Below are positions 9,656 through 18,895 of a stretch of DNA of 64,000 nt, one piece after another (within the stretch, counting starts at the first letter, position 1; every line of letters begins with the position of its first letter). The stretch lies in contig NZ_AP027365.1 in NCBI RefSeq assembly GCF_030295995.1, positions 2,822,066-2,886,065 on the forward strand, in the 5' to 3' direction. The stretch is from Thalassotalea hakodatensis. Its GTDB lineage: Bacteria > Pseudomonadota > Gammaproteobacteria > Enterobacterales > Alteromonadaceae. A model generated the notes under the pieces. That model was not told the origin of the DNA. It ran no database searches and was given only the letters and a program-made list of their open reading frames with translations. A program made the translations under genes and the position numbers.

Positions 9656-12007
9656 TTACTGAATACCGTCACACGAAAAGTGTTCACCAAAGGGACCGCT
9701 CATACCAATACTAGCAGTAGGTGGTGAAATATCTTCATCGTTCACATCATCAGCAGAATTAGGCAAGGTATAGGTTGTCATCACATGACTTTCAGTACCT
9801 GCAACTTTCGCAGAAACAATCAAGTTAATATCTACCCAACTACCATAACTTTGTGCATACACTAAATCAATTAACACTTTACCTTCACTATCAGTTACCG
9901 CTTCAACAGGTACAGTATTATCATCTTCAACTGTTACAGTTAGCAATGAAGAAATTACATTACCAGGCGTTAATGTGCCGCTATTATTGGTATCTTCACC
10001 TGGATCCAGTATGCCATCTAAATTAATATCTTCATTATTACAACGTATTGGTGGTGTATCTTGTAAGTAGGTTGCGGTATCTCTGTCATGTGCACTTGCA
10101 GCATGCGCAGCCCCAGACTCTCCTGCGGTTGTCCAAACTTGGAATTCACCACCTACGTAAAATGGTACCCAACGGCCTTTGTAATAAGCATCAGGTACTG
10201 AAGATACTGTCACTTTTTGACCTACTACAGGGTTTGAGTCAGCATCAGTAACGAAAGCGACAAAACGTTTGGTATAGGTTGTATCGTTATCTTCTATTTC
10301 ATTGCCCGTACCAACAGCAATAAACAGCTCTCTGTCTGCAACGGTCATCGTTACTGTATCAGTCACCGATGGTTGATCTTTTACCGTAGCACTAATTTCA
10401 ATACCATCTTGAGCTGACACCGTATTTGAAGTGTAAACCGTTGATGCACTACCGTTACTATCAGTCACCGCCTCAGCGGGGAAAATACTGCCGCCGGTTA
10501 CATCACTTAGGTTAAACACAATGGTTTTGTTCTTCACTAAGTTGCCATTAGCATCTCTTGCAACAACTGAAATAGTCGACGTTTGTTCATCAGGTCCAAT
10601 CGAATTCGGCGAAGCTTGAGCGACAATTCGTTCAACGGTTTCGGCAATAAACTCAAACTCAAGTTGATTAGAAATTTCAACGTTATCATCTGTTCCAGTA
10701 AAGGTGACAATTGCCTTGCCTGCATCACTTGATGTTAACGAAGCAGAAACTTGTCCATTAGCAATAACACCTGATGATGAAGCTAAGCTACCACGGGTTG
10801 TAGAAAACTCAACTTTGGTACCATCTGCCACAGGGGCACCAGAACGGTTCCAGTCAAGTGTCACCGTTGCAGTATCTGATAATAAAACGTCAGGAGTGTC
10901 GGTACCGGCTGAAGGGTCGACATATTGCCCATCACCATTATTAAAGCGAGTAAAAGTAAAGGAATCGGCCTGCACAGAAACATTTTTAGAAGCTGTAGCA
11001 CCTAAAGCGGTTGCAATAATCGCATTAGTACCACCTGTTCGGCCTGTTACATTAACAAACGCTTTTCCTTGAGCATCAGTAGTAACACTTGCTGGAAGTT
11101 CTAATGATGCAACACCGCCTGTTGGTGTATTTGCTAACGTTAGCGCAACTTCAACATCGGCTACACCACGACTGTCAGAATCAAGTACGTTAATACTAAA
11201 CGAACTAGCATCATCCAATGCTAAAGAAGAGGAACCGGTTAATTGAACTTCAGTACCAACAACATACACATTGACATCATCACTAATGTCGCCATTACTC
11301 GCAGTTACAACAATTGTTCTATTTTCAGGATTACCTACTGTGGTTAATATAGCCGTCGCTTGGCCATTAGCGTTCGTGGTTGAACTTGGTACGCCATCCT
11401 CAGAACTAGGAATAAGTATTGAACCCGAAGGTTGTGAAACAAAAGAGATATCGATACCAGAAAGTAAAACATTATTACTATTCTTGGCGATTGCAGTTAA
11501 TAACACACCTTGAGCACCACTTGATGACAACTGTTGGTTGCTAGCATAAAGTAAAATTTCGCTTACTTGTGGTCCTGTTACAACATTACCATCACCAGCA
11601 CTATTAAAACCTATTGGCTCTGACTCTTCACCAGTAGACAATGAGGCTGAAATTTCGCCGCCACCTTCACTTGTACCAGCATACAAAGTTACTTTGGCAA
11701 TACCATCACTGTTAGTTGCGCTCACTCCATTGCCATCAAAATAAGCTATCTCATCATCCGTTAGATCTAAACTAAAAGTCACTGACTTTCCTGAAACTGG
11801 GGCATTCCCTTGCTTTACCGTTGCAATAACATCTACAGGCGAGTCTTTTGAGACCTCTTCTGTGCTTGATAAGCTTAGTGAAATAGTGATTGGTTCAGGC
11901 GTAGTTGGATCAGAAGGGCCGTCTTGGCTAAGTCCTCCATCTCCACCACCACAGCCAATTAAAGCTATGCAACTAATGATATAAAAGAAGGTTCTCATTA
12001 CTGCCAT
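9656..12007 (-). CDS. Large Ig-like (Big_1/invasin-type) repeat lipoprotein
   Basis: A 783-residue lipoprotein. The signal peptide ends in a lipobox (ALIGC, Cys about residue 19), then a Gly/Asp/Ser/Pro-rich linker. The rest reads as roughly five to six Ig-like repeats of about 90-100 residues. They have recurrent T(D/N)xxGxA turns such as ATNSDGIAKVTL, TTNANGQATAIL, TTDAQGKAFVNV and VTDSNGSASTVY, typical of bacterial Ig-like domain 1. Near residues 657-682 lie two calcium-loop-like strings, DINLDGILDPGED and DTNNSGTLTPG. A GGGAG site precedes the ATG at 12007. It is probably an outer-membrane-anchored adhesin or surface protein. The partner is unknown. Confidence 0.8.
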   Translation of the reverse strand: MAVMRTFFYIISCIALIGCGGGDGGLSQDGPSDPTTPEPITISLSLSSTEEVSKDSPVDVIATVKQGNAPVSGKSVTFSLDLTDDEIAYFDGNGVSATNSDGIAKVTLYAGTSEGGGEISASLSTGEESEPIGFNSAGDGNVVTGPQVSEILLYASNQQLSSSGAQGVLLTAIAKNSNNVLLSGIDISFVSQPSGSILIPSSEDGVPSSTTNANGQATAILTTVGNPENRTIVVTASNGDISDDVNVYVVGTEVQLTGSSSLALDDASSFSINVLDSDSRGVADVEVALTLANTPTGGVASLELPASVTTDAQGKAFVNVTGRTGGTNAIIATALGATASKNVSVQADSFTFTRFNNGDGQYVDPSAGTDTPDVLLSDTATVTLDWNRSGAPVADGTKVEFSTTRGSLASSSGVIANGQVSASLTSSDAGKAIVTFTGTDDNVEISNQLEFEFIAETVERIVAQASPNSIGPDEQTSTISVVARDANGNLVKNKTIVFNLSDVTGGSIFPAEAVTDSNGSASTVYTSNTVSAQDGIEISATVKDQPSVTDTVTMTVADRELFIAVGTGNEIEDNDTTYTKRFVAFVTDADSNPVVGQKVTVSSVPDAYYKGRWVPFYVGGEFQVWTTAGESGAAHAASAHDRDTATYLQDTPPIRCNNEDINLDGILDPGEDTNNSGTLTPGNVISSLLTVTVEDDNTVPVEAVTDSEGKVLIDLVYAQSYGSWVDINLIVSAKVAGTESHVMTTYTLPNSADDVNDEDISPPTASIGMSGPFGEHFSCDGIQ

Positions 12008-12175
12008 ACAAGCATCTCCCTGATGTTGTGTTAATTAGGTAACAGTTTAATACTAACCGAAAAAAAAGAAAAAGGTCACTAACTTATTTAAAAAACCTCA
12101 ACACTAGGTTTTTTAAAGCTCGATTAACTGGTACTCTTTACGGAAAATTTAATCCCTCTACCCAAAAATAAAATT

Positions 12176-13516
12176 ATGACAACAACTAAAAAACCTTTTG
12201 GATTAACGGCGCGTATCATCATCGGTATGGCGCTAGGTATAGCAATAGGCCTTCTTCTTCAATTACTAATGGGAAAGTCTGGCGACTTCACTTTAAATTT
12301 AGGCTTATTTGAATTTTCATTTAAAGCTTTTTTCGTCGATGGTATTTTTGAAATTGGCGGTCAGATATTCATCGCAAGTTTAAAAATGTTAGTCGTACCA
12401 CTCGTTTTTGTTTCACTTATTTGCGGTACTTGTTCTTTACAAGACACCACAAAGCTAGGACGAATTGGTGGTAAAGCAATTAGCTTATATATGGTAACCA
12501 CAGCGATTGCGATCAGTTTTGCTATGTTCATGGCTTTTATTTTTGCGCCTGGCGAAGGCGTAAATATGACCACCAGCACCACTTTTGAGGCAAAAGAGGC
12601 ACCGAGTTTAGCGCAAGTATTTATTCAAATGTTCCCGACAAATCCCTTTGCGGCATTTGCACAAGGTAACATGTTACAAGTGATCATTTTCGCTTTGCTC
12701 TTTGGCATTGCCATTGCACTTTCAGGTGAAGCTGGCAGTCGCGTAGCTAAAATGTTTGAAGACTTAAATGTTGTTATTATGCGTTTAGTTACCATTTTAA
12801 TGAACTTAGCTCCATATGGTGTATTTTGTTTACTCGCTAAACTCTTTGCTACCATGGACTTTAGTGTTTTCTTAAATATTTTCGCCTATTTCATGGTTGT
12901 TTTTGTCGTGTTAATTATACACGGCACAGTAACGTACTCCGTGTTATTAAAAGTATTAACAGGGCTTAATCCGCTAACGTTTTTAAAGAAAATGCGCGAT
13001 GCAATGCTTTTTGCTTTTTCTACCTCAAGCAGTAATGCCACTATTCCAGTAACCATGGAAACAGCGACAAAAAAAATTGGTGCTAATAACGCTATTTCAT
13101 CTTTTACCGTTCCCTTAGGAGCCACGATAAACATGGACGGCACCGCCATTATGCAAGGCGTTGCTACTGTATTTATTGCACAAGTGTTTAACGTTGACTT
13201 ATCCATTACTGATTTCTTAATGGTTATTTTAACGGCAACGCTAGCCTCAATTGGTACCGCAGGCGTTCCAGGTGTAGGATTAATCATGTTAGCTATGGTG
13301 CTTGAACAAGTTGGGTTACCGGTTGAAGGTATCGCATTAATAATTGGTGTAGATCGTCTCTTAGACATGACACGTACAGCAGTTAATGTTACTGGTGACT
13401 GTATGGTTACTACCGTTGTTGCGAAATCTGAAGGTCAGCTGGATGAATCAGTTTTTGAGAACGAAAATGCAGGTCGAAAAATTGAAGAAATCGACTTCCA
13501 CCACTTAAAACAATAA
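12176..13516 (+). CDS. Dicarboxylate/amino acid:cation symporter (DAACS family)
   Basis: A 446-residue membrane transporter. The serine-rich hairpin FSTSSSNATIPVT (near residue 280) and the substrate/cation motif NMDGTAIMQG (near residue 318) are diagnostic of the GltP/DctA/SstT superfamily (TC 2.A.23). About eight membrane helices plus two re-entrant loops are expected. It takes up C4-dicarboxylates, glutamate/aspartate or serine/threonine with H+ or Na+. The DRLLDMTRTAVNVTGDC segment near residue 394 fits glutamate/dicarboxylate members, but the substrate is not fixed by sequence alone. It is monocistronic, followed by a 22-bp palindrome. Confidence 0.88.
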   Translation: MTTTKKPFGLTARIIIGMALGIAIGLLLQLLMGKSGDFTLNLGLFEFSFKAFFVDGIFEIGGQIFIASLKMLVVPLVFVSLICGTCSLQDTTKLGRIGGKAISLYMVTTAIAISFAMFMAFIFAPGEGVNMTTSTTFEAKEAPSLAQVFIQMFPTNPFAAFAQGNMLQVIIFALLFGIAIALSGEAGSRVAKMFEDLNVVIMRLVTILMNLAPYGVFCLLAKLFATMDFSVFLNIFAYFMVVFVVLIIHGTVTYSVLLKVLTGLNPLTFLKKMRDAMLFAFSTSSSNATIPVTMETATKKIGANNAISSFTVPLGATINMDGTAIMQGVATVFIAQVFNVDLSITDFLMVILTATLASIGTAGVPGVGLIMLAMVLEQVGLPVEGIALIIGVDRLLDMTRTAVNVTGDCMVTTVVAKSEGQLDESVFENENAGRKIEEIDFHHLKQ

Positions 13517-13532
13517 GACAAGTAAAAACAAT

Positions 13533-13578
13533 AAAAGGGGTCAGGTACAATTAAACTTAATTGTACCTGACCCCTTTT
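13533..13578. repeat. Perfect 22-bp inverted repeat (REP-like palindrome / terminator)
   Basis: Two perfect 22-base arms (13533-13554 and 13557-13578) with a 2-base centre. The arm begins AAAAGGGGTCAGGTACAAT. It sits between convergent stop codons, so it probably terminates both genes. The arm resembles palindromes I remember as dispersed in marine gammaproteobacterial genomes and linked to REP-type (Y1/RAYT) transposases. That link is from memory and not shown here. Confidence 0.75.
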
Positions 13579-13587
13579 ATATTCTAG

Positions 13588-14274
13588 TTAGCTTTGCGTG
13601 ATCAAATAAAGCTTTTCCACTAAATGACTAACGTCAAACACACGCTGAGCAAAGCGTTTATCTAGTAATGTTTGTGCATGTAAACAAGTAACACTGTGAT
13701 CAGAAAATAACTCAGAGACTCTCAGCTCATCAACAGGGAAAGGCGGACCAGACATTTCATCAGTAGGGAATTCTAACGTTAATAAAAATAACGTGGTGTG
13801 AGGGTTTATGAAATTCTTTAGTTGATTAACATAAGACTGCTGCATAGTTTCAGGTAATGCAATGAGTGCGGCTCTATCATATATCCAATCAAACTCACCT
13901 ATTAAGTCTGTGGTTAATGAGAAAAAATCACCTTGCCATAAACTGATATTTTCATGGCGATAAACAAAAAAATCACCGTCACGCTTAGGCTGGATATTAA
14001 GTTGCTTTTCTTTGAAAAAATCTTGGCAAGCAATTTTACTTAATTCTGAGCCTACTACATTGGCGTATTCAGCAAACCAGATCATATCATCTGATTTACC
14101 AGATAAAGGCACAAGTACACGTTTGTTAGGCCAGACACCTACGTGTTGTTTTGTTGAACACTCATCCTTTAATAGTTCAGGCAATACGACCCGCTCAAGT
14201 AAAGGATGATACTCTACCTGATGAAATCCTAGGGTATTACGCTCCCAGCATTTATGCCAAAAGTTTGCTTCCAT
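13588..14274 (-). CDS. tpm: Thiopurine S-methyltransferase
   Basis: A 228-residue protein beginning MEANFWHKCWERNTLGFHQ, the typical TPMT N-terminus. The SAM-binding region VLVPLSGKSDDMIWFAEYAN (about residues 49-68) and IYDRAALIALPETMQQ (about 130-145) match bacterial Tpm. In bacteria the enzyme methylates thiopurines and inorganic selenium or tellurium oxyanions. It is cytoplasmic. It follows sohB on the same strand with a 7-bp gap, so the two probably share a transcript. The length is standard (E. coli and Pseudomonas Tpm are about 218). Confidence 0.93.
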   Translation of the reverse strand: MEANFWHKCWERNTLGFHQVEYHPLLERVVLPELLKDECSTKQHVGVWPNKRVLVPLSGKSDDMIWFAEYANVVGSELSKIACQDFFKEKQLNIQPKRDGDFFVYRHENISLWQGDFFSLTTDLIGEFDWIYDRAALIALPETMQQSYVNQLKNFINPHTTLFLLTLEFPTDEMSGPPFPVDELRVSELFSDHSVTCLHAQTLLDKRFAQRVFDVSHLVEKLYLITQS

Positions 14275-14281
14275 TATTTAA

Positions 14282-15325
14282 TTAACTAGGAAAAATACGA
14301 TTGTGTTGCCAAAGCTTACTAATCGCATTATCTATTGATAATGACGCTGCTTTAGATAACTTTTCTGCTAAACCTTTTTTAACCGCGTATTTTATGCCGA
14401 TCACTTTACGATTTTGATTCGCCTGATAAATATAATCATCACTGGTGATCAGTTCATCGATTAAATTCACGGTGATCGCTTTTTTACCCAACCATGTTTC
14501 TCCTGTTGCGACACTTTCTACATCTAACGTTGGGCGATGCTCAGTAATATGTTCTTTAAAGAGCTCATGCATTTCTTCAAGCTCTTCTTTAAACTTTTCT
14601 CTGCCTTTATCGGTATTTTCACCAAACATGGTAAGTGTGCGTTTATATTCGCCCGCAGTTAACTGTTCAAAATCAACATCATTTTTCTTTAATACTTTAT
14701 TAAAATTAGGTATTTGAGCGATAACACCTATAGAGCCAAGAATCGCGAAAGGCGCACTCACTATTTTATCTGCAACGCATGCCATCATATAACCACCACT
14801 GGCAGCCACTTTATCGACTGAAATCGTTAACGGTATGTTGGCTTGTTTAATTCTAGCTAGCTGTGATGCTGCTAAACCATAACAATGTGCCATACCGCCA
14901 CCACTTTCCAAGGTTACTAACACCTCATCTCGCTCTGTAGCAACCATCAACACAGCGGTTATTTCTTCACGTAATGCTGACACTTCTTTCGCATCAATAC
15001 TGCCCTTAAAATCAATGACAAACAAGCGAGGCTTTGTTGGCTCTTCACTATCAGACTGTGATTTTTTCGCTTCTTTTGCTTTTAACTTTGCGTTTTTTTT
15101 GTTTTGCTTTTCTTTTTCTTTTAACGCTTCTTTGCTGAGTAAGTGATGAGTAACTTCTTCTTCCACTTCTTTTAATTGTTCTGAAATATCAGTAACTTCT
15201 AATTCGCCTCTCTTCTGAGCTTGCTTCATCGCAGAAGCGGCAATAATGGCAACAATACCAGCGAACGCTAAGACAAAAGTAATGGTTTTCGCTAAAAACA
15301 ATCCATAATCGTATATAAATTCCAA
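14282..15325 (-). CDS. sohB: Inner-membrane serine protease SohB (peptidase S49)
   Basis: A 347-residue protein with an N-terminal membrane anchor (residues about 8-30), then a charged, lysine-rich linker (KEKEKQNKKNAKLKAKEAKK) and a signal-peptide-peptidase-type S49 domain. The nucleophile lies in VAASGGYMMACVAD (near residue 177), and the probable catalytic lysine in EYKRTLTMFG (near residue 228). SohB suppresses loss of DegP in E. coli when overproduced. Its synteny with topA and yciK is also seen in E. coli, with extra genes inserted here. It is the first gene of a probable sohB-tpm unit. Confidence 0.93.
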   Translation of the reverse strand: MEFIYDYGLFLAKTITFVLAFAGIVAIIAASAMKQAQKRGELEVTDISEQLKEVEEEVTHHLLSKEALKEKEKQNKKNAKLKAKEAKKSQSDSEEPTKPRLFVIDFKGSIDAKEVSALREEITAVLMVATERDEVLVTLESGGGMAHCYGLAASQLARIKQANIPLTISVDKVAASGGYMMACVADKIVSAPFAILGSIGVIAQIPNFNKVLKKNDVDFEQLTAGEYKRTLTMFGENTDKGREKFKEELEEMHELFKEHITEHRPTLDVESVATGETWLGKKAITVNLIDELITSDDYIYQANQNRKVIGIKYAVKKGLAEKLSKAASLSIDNAISKLWQHNRIFPS

Positions 15326-15379
15326 AGGATACTCCCTATATATGGTTCTTCTAACAAGTAAATGGGGATAATATTCAAT

Positions 15380-15415
15380 AAAAAAAGCCCCAACACTATA
15401 CGTTGAGGCTTTTTT
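15380..15415 (-). terminator. Terminator of the lipase gene
   Basis: On the minus strand a GCCTCAAC/GTTGGGGC stem (one mismatch) is followed by seven T residues. It lies 20 bases past the lipase stop and upstream of sohB. Confidence 0.75.
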
Positions 15416-15434
15416 GAATAATGAAAGGGTCGTA

Positions 15435-17837
15435 TTATTTCACAAGGTCAGTATTTCCAACCTGTACCATTTGGCCTTTACTTAAAATGAAACTAATCAA
15501 CTGTTTTTGCATTTCAGTCATTACTGCTGCACTTTTTTCTGCATCTGGTGATGCAGCATTAGGTCTTGGATCTAAAAGTGAACCATGGTGACCATATAAA
15601 AACCTTACAGCACCTGACCCTTGAGTTGTTTCACTAACCCCTGGTAAACCTAATAATGCAATGGCAGGTTCAGTGCCACCTAATGGCGTAAACGGTGCCG
15701 TATTGGTTACCACTTGATCTGGTAAGTTATCCATACCATTACCAACAATTTCAAACAATAATGTTGGTGTACCTGTAGCTGCAAGTTGTTGCACATAATT
15801 AACTGGGTCACCAGAATCATTTACGGTTTGTGCTATTAAGGTAAATTGCGCAAATACAGCGTCAAGCTCAGCTTTTTGAGCCGCTGTTAAGCCTGCATAA
15901 AACTGTTCATAAGTTGCCGTTAATTGATCTTGGGTATAACCAGAAGGGAAACTCATATCAACGAAGTTTTTAAAATCTTCCGATGCGCTATACGCTAGGT
16001 TTGATTTTGCTAAGCCTTCAAATGCTGGTGATTCAATACCAAAGTTAGGTAACATTAACCCTGGCATTGCCAACGTATTAGTTGTGATTTTTAACAAGGG
16101 GTCAAAAGTAGGCGCTAAAGGTGTATTGGCAAGAGTTACAGCATTGATACCATAAATTGCCCCTAATGAATGCCCAAGGAAATGCACTTCATTACTATTG
16201 ATATTAATCACATTACCATTACTGTCTACGCCACCAAAGAAATTAAGTCCTAAACGAACTCCAAGTAGGTCTATAGCGCTCTGGCGAGTATTATCACGCA
16301 TTGTTAACATACTACCTAAGTTCATATAATGTAGCGCACTTACCGTAGTAGCATTAATTTCATCGCCAGGCGCACCATCAAGATTAAACCCGCGCGTACC
16401 ATGAATAGGGTAATCTATTGCTACGGTCGCTAAACCATTAACTGCTAACATACCTGTTAGATTCAACATCACTTCTTTTTGTGTCGTGATGCCGTGTTGT
16501 AGTATCACAACTGGCCAACCTTCGGCAGGTTCAGAAATAGGATCCATGCCCATACTAGCTCGCACAGGGTTCACCCAAGCTAAATCAGGCGTTGTCATCT
16601 GTACTTCAAGTGGCAACATTGCATTCACTTTTGGTACAGGGTTAAATTTGGTCAAGTTACGCTCGGTATCAATACCTAAATCGCGTAATCCTGGTGCAGG
16701 TAAGCCACTTGCTTGAGATATTGCCATACATTGTGCGTCTGTTGGGCTTACAGGCTCAGTTGGAATAGCCGCAGGGTTTTGCGCAGCAAGGCCGGCTAAC
16801 ATGGCCGCAGAATCACATAATGCAGTCCACCAAGTGTTCGCTGGTGCTGTTGGATTCTCAGCTGATGGCACTCCTGAATAATACGGCAAGGTGATACTAC
16901 CTTTCATGTAGTTAGCGGCAGAATATAATGGTACAGCTTCTGGTGGAATTTGGTTAGCAAGTACATCAGCAACCGACATTCCTGTATCTGTCATGGCAAT
17001 TGACGGATATACACCTTGTTGAAGGTTATTCGCCATCAAGCTTTTCAAGGTAAACATCACATCAGTGGTTGACTGAGTGGTCATCGCCATAGTGTAAATA
17101 ATTTCATCGCTTGGCACACCAGCAGAAACAACGGCTTTTTCATAACTATTAACCGCAGCTTGAAGAACTAATTGTGATTCACTACCTAATGGTTTTTCAT
17201 TAATATCTTGTCTTGCCAGTTCATAGGTTGTAGAGCCTGCAATGGCATTACCATCACTGTCTTGTAAACTATTTGTTAAAGCAAAAACATAAGTAGTTTT
17301 GCCTTTTAACGGTTTCAGTGGAACAAAGGCCACTGAATTTCCTGACTTTTGCGTCACAAAATCTTCTAGGTACGTTAGTTCTTCAACGATTTTACAAGCT
17401 AAACCACGCTCAACTGCGGCACAATCAACATCTGTTGTATCGCCCCCCATAATGGCTTCAAAAACACGTACAGAAGACGGATTAAAAACACTATCACCGT
17501 CAAGCATACGCCCTTCTGGCATATCAATATTGATCACAAATGGGTTAACAGTTGACCAACCATCTAATGCGCTTGCTGCAACAAAAGGATCAGAACCGTC
17601 TGTAGGATCTTCTACAGGAATTTCTAATGTACCATCTATAGAACCTGAAAAAATCAAATCATTAGGTACGGAAAGCCCCTCAATACCAGAGGCAGGATCA
17701 AATACAATACGTGCTGGCGTAATAACAGCAGGCGCTTCGCTTGCTACATCTTTTTTAACATCTTTTACGGTTTCGCTATCACAGGCTGCCAAGCCAAGGG
17801 TGCTTGCAATTGCGAGACTCAGTACTAGCTTCTTCAT
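15435..17837 (-). CDS. Pla-1/VolA-type extracellular lipase, lipoprotein
   Basis: An 800-residue lipoprotein with lipobox LGLAAC (Cys about residue 19). The N-terminal 250 residues match the bacterial virulence-factor lipase N-terminal region (IVFDPASGIEGLSVPNDLIF, FVPLKPLKGKTTYVFALT). An alpha/beta-hydrolase core follows, with oxyanion segment VVILQHGITT and nucleophile elbow HFLGHSLGAIYG (near residue 555). The late GHHGSLLDP motif probably supplies the catalytic His. Homologues such as Vibrio VolA are surface-exposed lysophospholipases that release fatty acids for uptake. The upstream region carries a FadR-like site, which fits a lipid-scavenging role. Confidence 0.85.
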   Translation of the reverse strand: MKKLVLSLAIASTLGLAACDSETVKDVKKDVASEAPAVITPARIVFDPASGIEGLSVPNDLIFSGSIDGTLEIPVEDPTDGSDPFVAASALDGWSTVNPFVINIDMPEGRMLDGDSVFNPSSVRVFEAIMGGDTTDVDCAAVERGLACKIVEELTYLEDFVTQKSGNSVAFVPLKPLKGKTTYVFALTNSLQDSDGNAIAGSTTYELARQDINEKPLGSESQLVLQAAVNSYEKAVVSAGVPSDEIIYTMAMTTQSTTDVMFTLKSLMANNLQQGVYPSIAMTDTGMSVADVLANQIPPEAVPLYSAANYMKGSITLPYYSGVPSAENPTAPANTWWTALCDSAAMLAGLAAQNPAAIPTEPVSPTDAQCMAISQASGLPAPGLRDLGIDTERNLTKFNPVPKVNAMLPLEVQMTTPDLAWVNPVRASMGMDPISEPAEGWPVVILQHGITTQKEVMLNLTGMLAVNGLATVAIDYPIHGTRGFNLDGAPGDEINATTVSALHYMNLGSMLTMRDNTRQSAIDLLGVRLGLNFFGGVDSNGNVININSNEVHFLGHSLGAIYGINAVTLANTPLAPTFDPLLKITTNTLAMPGLMLPNFGIESPAFEGLAKSNLAYSASEDFKNFVDMSFPSGYTQDQLTATYEQFYAGLTAAQKAELDAVFAQFTLIAQTVNDSGDPVNYVQQLAATGTPTLLFEIVGNGMDNLPDQVVTNTAPFTPLGGTEPAIALLGLPGVSETTQGSGAVRFLYGHHGSLLDPRPNAASPDAEKSAAVMTEMQKQLISFILSKGQMVQVGNTDLVK

Positions 17838-17906
17838 TTTTTCTCCCCATAGACGAGTCTTTTTATAATTGTAATTAGTGCTTATTTTTATTAATAAGAC
17901 TCAGTC

Positions 17907-17935
17907 AAGTTTAACAAGTTAGACCAGTTAAACTT
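17907..17935 (-). promoter_or_regulatory. Inverted repeat with FadR-like site upstream of the lipase
   Basis: AAGTTTAAC (17907-17915) and GTTAAACTT (17927-17935) form a perfect 9-bp inverted repeat. Read on the minus strand, 17929-17913 gives AACTGGTCTAACTTGTT, which I count as 13 of 16 positions to the E. coli FadR consensus AACTGGTCNGACCAGTT. It lies 76-92 bp upstream of the lipase start. Binding is inferred. Confidence 0.4.
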
Positions 17936-18080
17936 AACTCAAGAATAGCCTTTTCGCTAGCGCTTTTTTCATAAATTCCGTAAATTTTAGTAAAACAATG
18001 CTTGTTTGCTTAACTTTTCCTCGTCAGAGGCGATGTCAATCAGTAAAATAACCATTCATATTCGCAATTTTACAATCACC

Positions 18081-18818
18081 ATGTTCGATTACACGATAAA
18101 AGACAATTGCTTAAAAAATAAAATTATTTTGATCACCGGTGCAGGAAGCGGTATTGGGCGCCAAGCAGCATTAACATACGCTAACTTAGGCGCAACTGTT
18201 ATTTTGCTTGGAAAAACAGTGAGTAAACTAGAGCAAGTTTACGATGAAATACTGGCCAATAATGGTGCAGAACCCGCTATTATCCCTTTAGATTTAAAGG
18301 GTGCAACCCAGCAGCACTATATTGATATGTCAAACACCATCGCACAACAGTTTGGTCGGCTAGATGGTGCTTTACTCAATGCTTCGATGTTAGGTGAATT
18401 AACACCCTACACCCATATTCATCAGCAAATTTGGGATGATATTGTTCAGGTTAATATCACAGCGCAGCATTTATTAGCACAAGCGTTGATCCCTACTTTA
18501 TTAAAAGCAGATAATGCATCTTTAGCATTTACCACTTCAAGTGTAGGTAGTAAAGGTCGCGCTTATTGGGGAGCCTACAGTGTATCAAAATTTGCCACAG
18601 AAGGGTTAACGCAGGTTATTGCCGATGAATATGATGAAACAAGCTTACGGGTAAATGCCATTAATCCTGGCGCTACAGCAACCCCAATGCGAGCAACAGC
18701 ATATCCAGCAGAAGATCAATCAGCATTGGCATCAGCAGAAGATATTATGCCTCTTTACGTCTACTTAATGGCTGATGATAGTCAATCAATTACCGGTCAA
18801 ATTATTAAAGCGCAATAA
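18081..18818 (+). CDS. yciK: YciK-family SDR oxidoreductase
   Basis: A 245-residue short-chain dehydrogenase with TGAGSGIGRQAAL near the N-terminus. In place of the usual NNAG it has LNASMLGEL, a known feature of YciK. The catalytic Ser is in FTTSSVGSKGR, with YSVSKFATEG following. The family is encoded near sohB/topA in E. coli, and the same neighbourhood is seen here. The first long-frame start is a TTG at 18006, but the ATG at 18081 (MFDYTIKDNCLKNKIILITG) matches the usual YciK N-terminus and is preferred. The substrate is unknown. It is divergent from the lipase gene. Confidence 0.87.
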   Translation: MFDYTIKDNCLKNKIILITGAGSGIGRQAALTYANLGATVILLGKTVSKLEQVYDEILANNGAEPAIIPLDLKGATQQHYIDMSNTIAQQFGRLDGALLNASMLGELTPYTHIHQQIWDDIVQVNITAQHLLAQALIPTLLKADNASLAFTTSSVGSKGRAYWGAYSVSKFATEGLTQVIADEYDETSLRVNAINPGATATPMRATAYPAEDQSALASAEDIMPLYVYLMADDSQSITGQIIKAQ

Positions 18819-18852
18819 TAACAGACTCATTAATCTTTATTTTGTTAGATAT

Positions 18853-18881
18853 AAAAATGCCGAGCAATACTCGGCATTTTT
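18853..18881. terminator. Bidirectional terminator, yciK / fadD
   Basis: AAAAATGCCGAG (18853-18864) pairs perfectly with CTCGGCATTTTT (18870-18881) across a CAATA loop, between convergent stop codons. Confidence 0.9.
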
Positions 18882-18895
18882 ATGAATTTATAGCA

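Noticed and set aside
10704-11072. Long frame antisense to the Ig-like lipoprotein (and similar shadows over topA, htpG and others)
   Set aside because: Antisense frames over strongly coding DNA with no start signals. They follow from codon bias on the other strand.
9656-12007. Idea that the Ig-like protein is part of an autotransporter or phage tail locus
   Set aside because: The lipobox and lack of a translocator or phage neighbours argue against both.
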